The translations under genes were made by a program, and so were the position numbers. From Lactarius indigo (Eukaryota > Basidiomycota > Agaricomycetes > Russulales > Russulaceae): a stretch of DNA of 64,000 bases. A model generated the notes under the pieces. That model saw nothing but the letters and a program-made list of their open reading frames with translations, was not told the DNA's origin and did not search any database. The stretch's first letter is position 1. The number at the start of each line of letters is the position of its first letter. The DNA is taken from contig JAFKAC010000056.1 of NCBI GenBank assembly GCA_025766275.1, positions 248,001 through 312,000 on the forward strand, written 5' to 3'. Shown here piece after piece: positions 59,435 to 64,000 of the stretch.

Positions 59435-61150
59435 TGTCCAAAATATCTTGGACATCCATACATGTTAATACCCTTTAGTATGTGCACATAATCTTGGACA
59501 TATTGGTCCGGAACATGTCTGAGATATCTTGAACACCCATACATGTTTATACCCTCCAGTACACCTACTATATAATCTTGGACATATTGGTCCAAAGCAT
59601 GTCTGAGATATCTTGGACACATATACATGTTAATACCCTCCAGTATGTGGACGTAATCTTGGACATATTGGTCCAAAGCATGTCCGAGATATCTCAGACA
59701 CCCATACATGTTAATACCCTCCAATATGTGGACGTAATCTTGGACATATTGGTCCAAAGCATGTCTGAGATATCTTGGACACCCATACATGTTAATACCC
59801 TCTAATATGTGGATGTAATCTCGGACATATTGGTCCGAAGCATGTCCGAGATATCTTGGACACCCATACATGTTAATACCCTCCAGTATGTGGATGTAAT
59901 CTCAGACATATTGGTCTGAAGCATGTCCGAGATTTTTTGGACACCCATACATGTTAATACCCTCTAATATGTGGATGTAATCTCAGACATATTGGTCCGA
60001 AGCATGTCCGAGATATCTCGGACACCCATACATGTTAATAACCTCCAGTACACCTATATAGTCTCGGACCTATTGGTCCGAAGCATGTCTGAGATATCTC
60101 GGACACCCATACATGTTAATACCCTCCAGTATGTGGATGTAATCTCGGACATATTGGTCCGAAGCATGTCCGAGATTTTTGGACACCCATACATGTTTAT
60201 ACCCTCTAGTACACCTATATAATCTCGGACCTATTGGTCTGTAACATGTCCGAGATATCTTGGACACCCATACATGTTAATATCCTCCAGTATGTGGATG
60301 TAATCTCGGACATATTGGTCCGAAGCATGTCCGAGATTTTTTGGACACCCATACATGTTTATACCCTCTAATATGTGGATGTAATCTCGGACATATTGGT
60401 CCGAAGCATGTCCGAGATATCTTGGACACCCATACATGTTAATACCCTCTAATATGTGGATGTAATCTCGGACATATTGGTCCGAAGCATGTCCGAGATA
60501 TCTTGGACACATATACATGTTAATATCCTCCAGTATGTGCACATAATCTCGGACATATTGGTCCGAAGCATGTCCGAGATATCTCAGACACCCATAAATG
60601 TTTATACCCTCCAGTATATGGACATAATCTTGGACATATTGGTCTGAAGCATGTCCGAGATATCTCGGACACCCATACATGTTAATACCCTCCAATACAC
60701 CTATATAATCTCGGACCTATTGGTCCGTAACATGTCCGAGATATCTTGGACACATATACATGTTAATATCCTCCAGTATGTGGATGTAATCTCGGACATA
60801 TTGGTCCGAAGCATGTCCGAGACTTTTTGGACACCCATACATGTTTATACCCTCTAATATGTGGATGTAATCTCGGACATATTGGTCCAAAGCATGTCCG
60901 AGATATCTTGGACACCCATACATGTTAATACCCTCCAGTATGTGGATGTAATCTTGGACATATTGGTCCGAAGCATGTCCGAGATATCTCGGACACCCAT
61001 ACATGTTAATACCCTCCAATACACCTATATAATCTCAGACCTATTGGTCCCTAACATGTCCTAGATATCTCGGACACCCATACATGTTCATACCCTCCAG
61101 TATGTGAACATAATCTTGGACATATTGGTCCGGTACATGTCCGAGGTATC
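59435..61150 (-). repeat. Right array of the 81 bp repeat, inverted
   Basis: About 21 units of the reverse complement of the left-array unit (ATGTCCGAGATATCTCGGAC followed by ACCCATACATGTTAATACCC). The variant unit (CTATATAATCTCGGACCTATTGG) recurs near 60060, 60225, 60710 and 61030. At 61150-61265 there are three shorter related repeats of about 38 bp with TCCGAGATA words. Confidence 0.9.
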
Positions 61151-61274
61151 TTCACCATCTGGCCAAGATACATTCTCAGACATGGTTCTTAGCCATCTGT
61201 CCGAGATACATTCTTGGATGTGGTTCTTAACTATCCGTCCGAGATATGTTCTCGGACTCGGAGATATTTATACA

Positions 61275-61421
61275 TTTTGTCCGTCCGAGCCGATGTCGGT
61301 TGACTCATGAGTCTTGGGAGATTCTTTGCTGTCGGCCGACGTCGGCTGGCCCATGACATATCAAAGATTCTCACCATCGGTTGGCCCATCAGTTATGGAA
61401 GTCATGCCGGATCATTGGCTG
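61275..61421 (-). repeat. Right terminal inverted repeat
   Basis: Counterpart of 57267-57416. It ends GGAAGTCATGCCGGATCATTGGCTG next to the target duplication. It happens to supply an ATG (61404) in frame with the downstream pol fragment. Confidence 0.85.
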
Positions 61422-64000
61422 CCCATCACCGTTCTCGTTGATCACCAAAACCTCCTCCACTACCGCTCTCCGCAGCATATCAATCGTCGAGTGGCACGGT
61501 TGGTCAACGTACTTGCAGATTACGACATCCGCCTCCACCACGTCCCGGGGACCACCCTCCACGCCGACGCCCTCTCTCGACACCCTGCCCTCGTACCTGA
61601 CGGAATCGATAACTCAGCAGTCACTGTCCTCCCCCCCGCATTCTTCATCGCCGTCGCCCGCACCACGACCCTCGACGACCGATGTCGCGCCGCACAACTC
61701 GAACACACCAACCCGTTCCCCGGTGCGCGTTTTCCCCTTCACCGTGACCCTTCTGGTCTCTGGTTCTATCACGACTGTCTGGCAATCGTGGACGATTCCT
61801 CCCTGAGGAGGGGGGTAATTCGGTCATTTCACGACCTCACTACCGCAGGCCACCCCAGACAATCCAACACGTTATCAGCAATCAGTAAACACTACTGGTG
61901 GCCCAACATGATAGAACATATCAAGGACTACGTCCGAGGTTGCGTAACTTGTCAAGCCAACAAAAACTTAACGAATCGACCTCGCGTACCTCTAAGTCCG
62001 ATCTTTCCAGATCATTCCCTACCGTTCCAAACGATCGCCCTCGACTTCATTACAAAACTCCCGAAATCCCGAGGATTCGATGCGATCCTAACTATCACCG
62101 ATCAAGGGTGTTCGAAAGCGAACATTTTCATACCGTGGAAAGAGAAACATGGCGCCGAAGAAGTCGCACTATCGTATCTTCGGCATGTGTTACCTCACTA
62201 CGGACTACCAAACAAGGTCATCTCGGACCGTGACCCCCGATTCACGGCCACACTCACTAAAGCCTTATGTTCAGCATTGAACGTCCAACAAAACATCAGT
62301 ACGGCTTATCATCCACGTACCGACGGACAGTCGGAAAGAACGAACCAGAAACTGGAACAGTATCTGCGAATGTACGCTAACTACCAACAGGACAATTGGG
62401 CAACGATGCTCCCCATCGCCCAGTACGCACTAAACACGTGGCCATCAGAAACTACGCGCAAAACCCCGTTCGAATTGCTCCTAGGTTTCGTTCCATCGGT
62501 CCACCAACCAAAGACGTCTACCAACTCCCCGACGACCAACGAACGTCTCGCGACTCTAACTAAAGCGCGAACAGATGCTCACGCCGCAATGCGGAATGCC
62601 CAACTAAAATGGGTAAGCGAATCGCCGCGACATCAACCTTATCGATTAGGAGACAAAGTATGGTTGGACGCCACAAATCTAAAAACGACTCATCCAACAA
62701 CGAAACTCGCGCCGAAACGATATGGACCACTCATTGTAACACAGAAGGTATCGGAAACGGCATATCGACTACAACTGCCGGAAAGATGGAAGATCCATGA
62801 CGTGTTTCACGCCGCACTCCTGACCCCTTATCGCGAAACCGAGACAAATGGCGAAAAGGAAGAACATCCACTTCCAGAACTCGTAGACGGAGAACCAGAA
62901 TGGGAAGTCGAGAAGATTCTCGACTATCGCACCACGGGACGAAAGAAGACGCCGCAATATCTTATACGATGGAAAGGGTTCTCCGCAGCGTACGATAGCT
63001 GGGAACCCCTCGAGAACATACACGCCCCAGATCTCATCCGACAGTATAAAGACCACGCCAAAACATCCATTCATAGTATCACCTTAGCCATGGACAGACA
63101 TCCCCCTCAGTTCCCTATCGTCGCCACTCGAGAACTCCCGGACGACGTCAATCGACGTATCGACCGCGAAGTTAACGAATGGGCAAAGGTGGGACCCTCG
63201 TACGATGCACGTGCGAACTCTCCACGATCTCGCGAGGACATGTGGGGACTGAGCACTCATATTGGCGACGACGGGAATCACTATCGTCATTCGCAAGCCA
63301 AACAGCAACGTCAGCAACGTCTGCGACGAGAAGCACTCGAGGAAATCGCAGTCCGCGAGAATACGCGAGTAGTCCATCCCTTACCGACCCGACCAGACAC
63401 CGCGCCGCCTCCCGGCGACTGGCAGAAGGTGCTACCCGAGCATCCCTACCAGGTCGAGATACCATTCTCTGACGGGGAACGAAGAAACGCACACTATCTT
63501 CAGTTCGTCATAAATGCTCGAGGACAACCCATCGTTATTGCTACTGAAGGACGCGGTAAACCCACTTATTACGCCGAGTTGACGGCACGACCTCGCCCCG
63601 ATATCCAACCACGGATTCTTGAAAAAGAATTCATCGACATCTTCCGCCCCGATCACCCGGCTCGCGTAGACATCGACAAGGCCCTCGGACGACTCGCTGA
63701 CCCTGGACTAAGCGCGGACGTCCACCGACTCAGGCAATCCGTACAGCAGCAGCAGCTACTCACGACGCGTTTGAGAGAAGCCGAGTACAGCATGGTAGAC
63801 TGGGCTAACAACGCAGCCGCCATCGATAGTCGCATCCTCGACGCACGCGCGGTAACACGGTTGACACCTTACCTCCCGAAGCCCATGCCAACTGCTCTCG
63901 CCAGCGTATTTACACACGATGGAATCTCCGACCCCCGTCTCCGACACCACCGCGCCGTTATCATGGCCGAACAAATCCTCCCGATTCCCCCTCGCATTCT
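61404..64000 (+). CDS. Gag-pol, 3' part (RNase H end, integrase, chromodomain, extension), runs off window
   Basis: A frame open from 61404 to the window end, at least 865 codons. It encodes the rest of RNase H (VLVDHQNLLHYRSPQ, HADALSRHP) and the integrase HHCC zinc region (HDLTTAGH ... CVTCQANK). The integrase catalytic core has D, D, E in ALDFITKLP, VISDRDPRFTA and DGQSERTNQKLEQY. A chromodomain follows (EWEVEKILDYR ... YLIRWKGFSAAYDSWEPLENI, near 62898-63040). Beyond it come at least 310 more codons with no domain I recognise, including a Gln/Arg-rich helix (QAKQQRQQRLRREALEE) and another helical stretch (VHRLRQSVQQQQLLTTRLRE). The catalytic residues are all present. The original N-terminal part is cut off by the nested element. 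Confidence 0.88.
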   Translation, partial: MPDHWLPITVLVDHQNLLHYRSPQHINRRVARLVNVLADYDIRLHHVPGTTLHADALSRHPALVPDGIDNSAVTVLPPAFFIAVARTTTLDDRCRAAQLEHTNPFPGARFPLHRDPSGLWFYHDCLAIVDDSSLRRGVIRSFHDLTTAGHPRQSNTLSAISKHYWWPNMIEHIKDYVRGCVTCQANKNLTNRPRVPLSPIFPDHSLPFQTIALDFITKLPKSRGFDAILTITDQGCSKANIFIPWKEKHGAEEVALSYLRHVLPHYGLPNKVISDRDPRFTATLTKALCSALNVQQNISTAYHPRTDGQSERTNQKLEQYLRMYANYQQDNWATMLPIAQYALNTWPSETTRKTPFELLLGFVPSVHQPKTSTNSPTTNERLATLTKARTDAHAAMRNAQLKWVSESPRHQPYRLGDKVWLDATNLKTTHPTTKLAPKRYGPLIVTQKVSETAYRLQLPERWKIHDVFHAALLTPYRETETNGEKEEHPLPELVDGEPEWEVEKILDYRTTGRKKTPQYLIRWKGFSAAYDSWEPLENIHAPDLIRQYKDHAKTSIHSITLAMDRHPPQFPIVATRELPDDVNRRIDREVNEWAKVGPSYDARANSPRSREDMWGLSTHIGDDGNHYRHSQAKQQRQQRLRREALEEIAVRENTRVVHPLPTRPDTAPPPGDWQKVLPEHPYQVEIPFSDGERRNAHYLQFVINARGQPIVIATEGRGKPTYYAELTARPRPDIQPRILEKEFIDIFRPDHPARVDIDKALGRLADPGLSADVHRLRQSVQQQQLLTTRLREAEYSMVDWANNAAAIDSRILDARAVTRLTPYLPKPMPTALASVFTHDGISDPRLRHHRAVIMAEQILPIPPRI

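Larger units (their letters stand above)
57267..61421. mobile_element. 4.16 kb non-autonomous inverted-array element nested in the retroelement
   Basis: It splits the RNase H codons HPIT|VLVDHQN. The 8 bp CCCATCAC occurs at both edges (57259-57266 and 61422-61429), a clean target duplication. The ends are long imperfect inverted repeats. Inside are a left array of an 81 bp repeat, a unique 400 bp spacer and a right array of the same repeat in inverse orientation. No transposase or other gene is present. The 8 bp duplication and CA-starting ends would suit a hAT-type element, and 140 bp ends would suit a Mutator type, so I leave the class open. Confidence 0.85.
53595..64000 (+). mobile_element. 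Ty3/Gypsy chromovirus-type LTR retrotransposon (incomplete at window end)
   Basis: Order is 5' LTR, gag with zinc knuckle, protease, reverse transcriptase, RNase H (split by another element), integrase, chromodomain, then a long open extension. Gag and pol lie in one frame, as in Tf1/sushi-type elements. The 3' LTR is beyond 64000. The copy is damaged: nonsense codons at 54133 and 57031, an altered protease motif, and the 4.16 kb insertion at 57267-61421. The RT, integrase and chromodomain motifs are otherwise well kept, so the element is fairly young. Confidence 0.92.

Noticed and set aside
57565..61150. Regularly spaced repeats reminiscent of a CRISPR array
   Set aside because: The genome is eukaryotic, the whole 81 bp unit is repeated without unique spacers, and there are no cas genes.

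Overview
The window looks like nuclear DNA of a wood- or litter-decaying basidiomycete (Agaricomycetes). Genes are cut by many 45-65 nt introns, mostly GT-AG, with CTNAY-like branch points. The gene set fits: a secreted laccase, a membrane-anchored multicopper oxidase, a sedolisin protease, a GPI-type acid phosphatase, wax-synthase-like acyltransferases, an F-box protein, a DUF6535 membrane protein, a DUF6606/DUF3638/DUF3645 giant protein and a chromodomain Ty3/Gypsy retroelement. I rebuilt gene models by hand from the DNA and kept only exon chains whose phases close exactly. Family names come from recognised motifs, not from searches. Hand-counted boundaries may be off by one or two bases.

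Layout. 0.87-1.62 kb: a small multi-exon gene whose homologue lies at 37.13-38.15 kb on the other strand. 2.57-3.40 kb: an F-box-like hypothetical gene. 3.75-11.52 kb: a tandem triplication of a wax-synthase-like acyltransferase gene, with a 1.26 kb insertion in the first unit and a short non-autonomous element sitting in opposite orientations in two equivalent spacers. 12.37-21.98 kb: one 7-exon gene for a protein of about 3,100 residues. 23.48-25.63 kb: sedolisin. 26.44-27.21 kb: a decayed tyrosinase 3' end. 28.17-30.08 kb: F-box protein. 30.35-32.89 kb: an 18-exon laccase. 40.04-42.26 kb: SPFH/band-7 protein. 42.99-45.90 and 46.23-47.93 kb: multicopper oxidase and acid phosphatase, divergent from a 325 bp shared promoter. 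48.31-51.09 kb: DUF6535 protein, with a decayed copy of its first exons upstream.

53.60-64.00 kb: a Ty3/Gypsy element running off the window. Its 5' LTR is 426 bp. The 11 bases just after the LTR are the perfect complement of 11 bases at the predicted transcript start, the layout expected for Tf1/sushi-type self-priming. Its RNase H region is split by a 4.16 kb element with 8 bp target duplications, long terminal inverted repeats and two large, mutually inverted arrays of an 81 bp palindrome-bearing repeat, with no transposase. This nested element, the self-priming signature, and a 3-nt micro-exon in the multicopper oxidase that encodes part of a copper ligand are the most unusual things here.

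Functionally, the oxidases, protease and phosphatase suit an extracellular, lignocellulose-degrading lifestyle. The rest is housekeeping, unknown, or mobile DNA.
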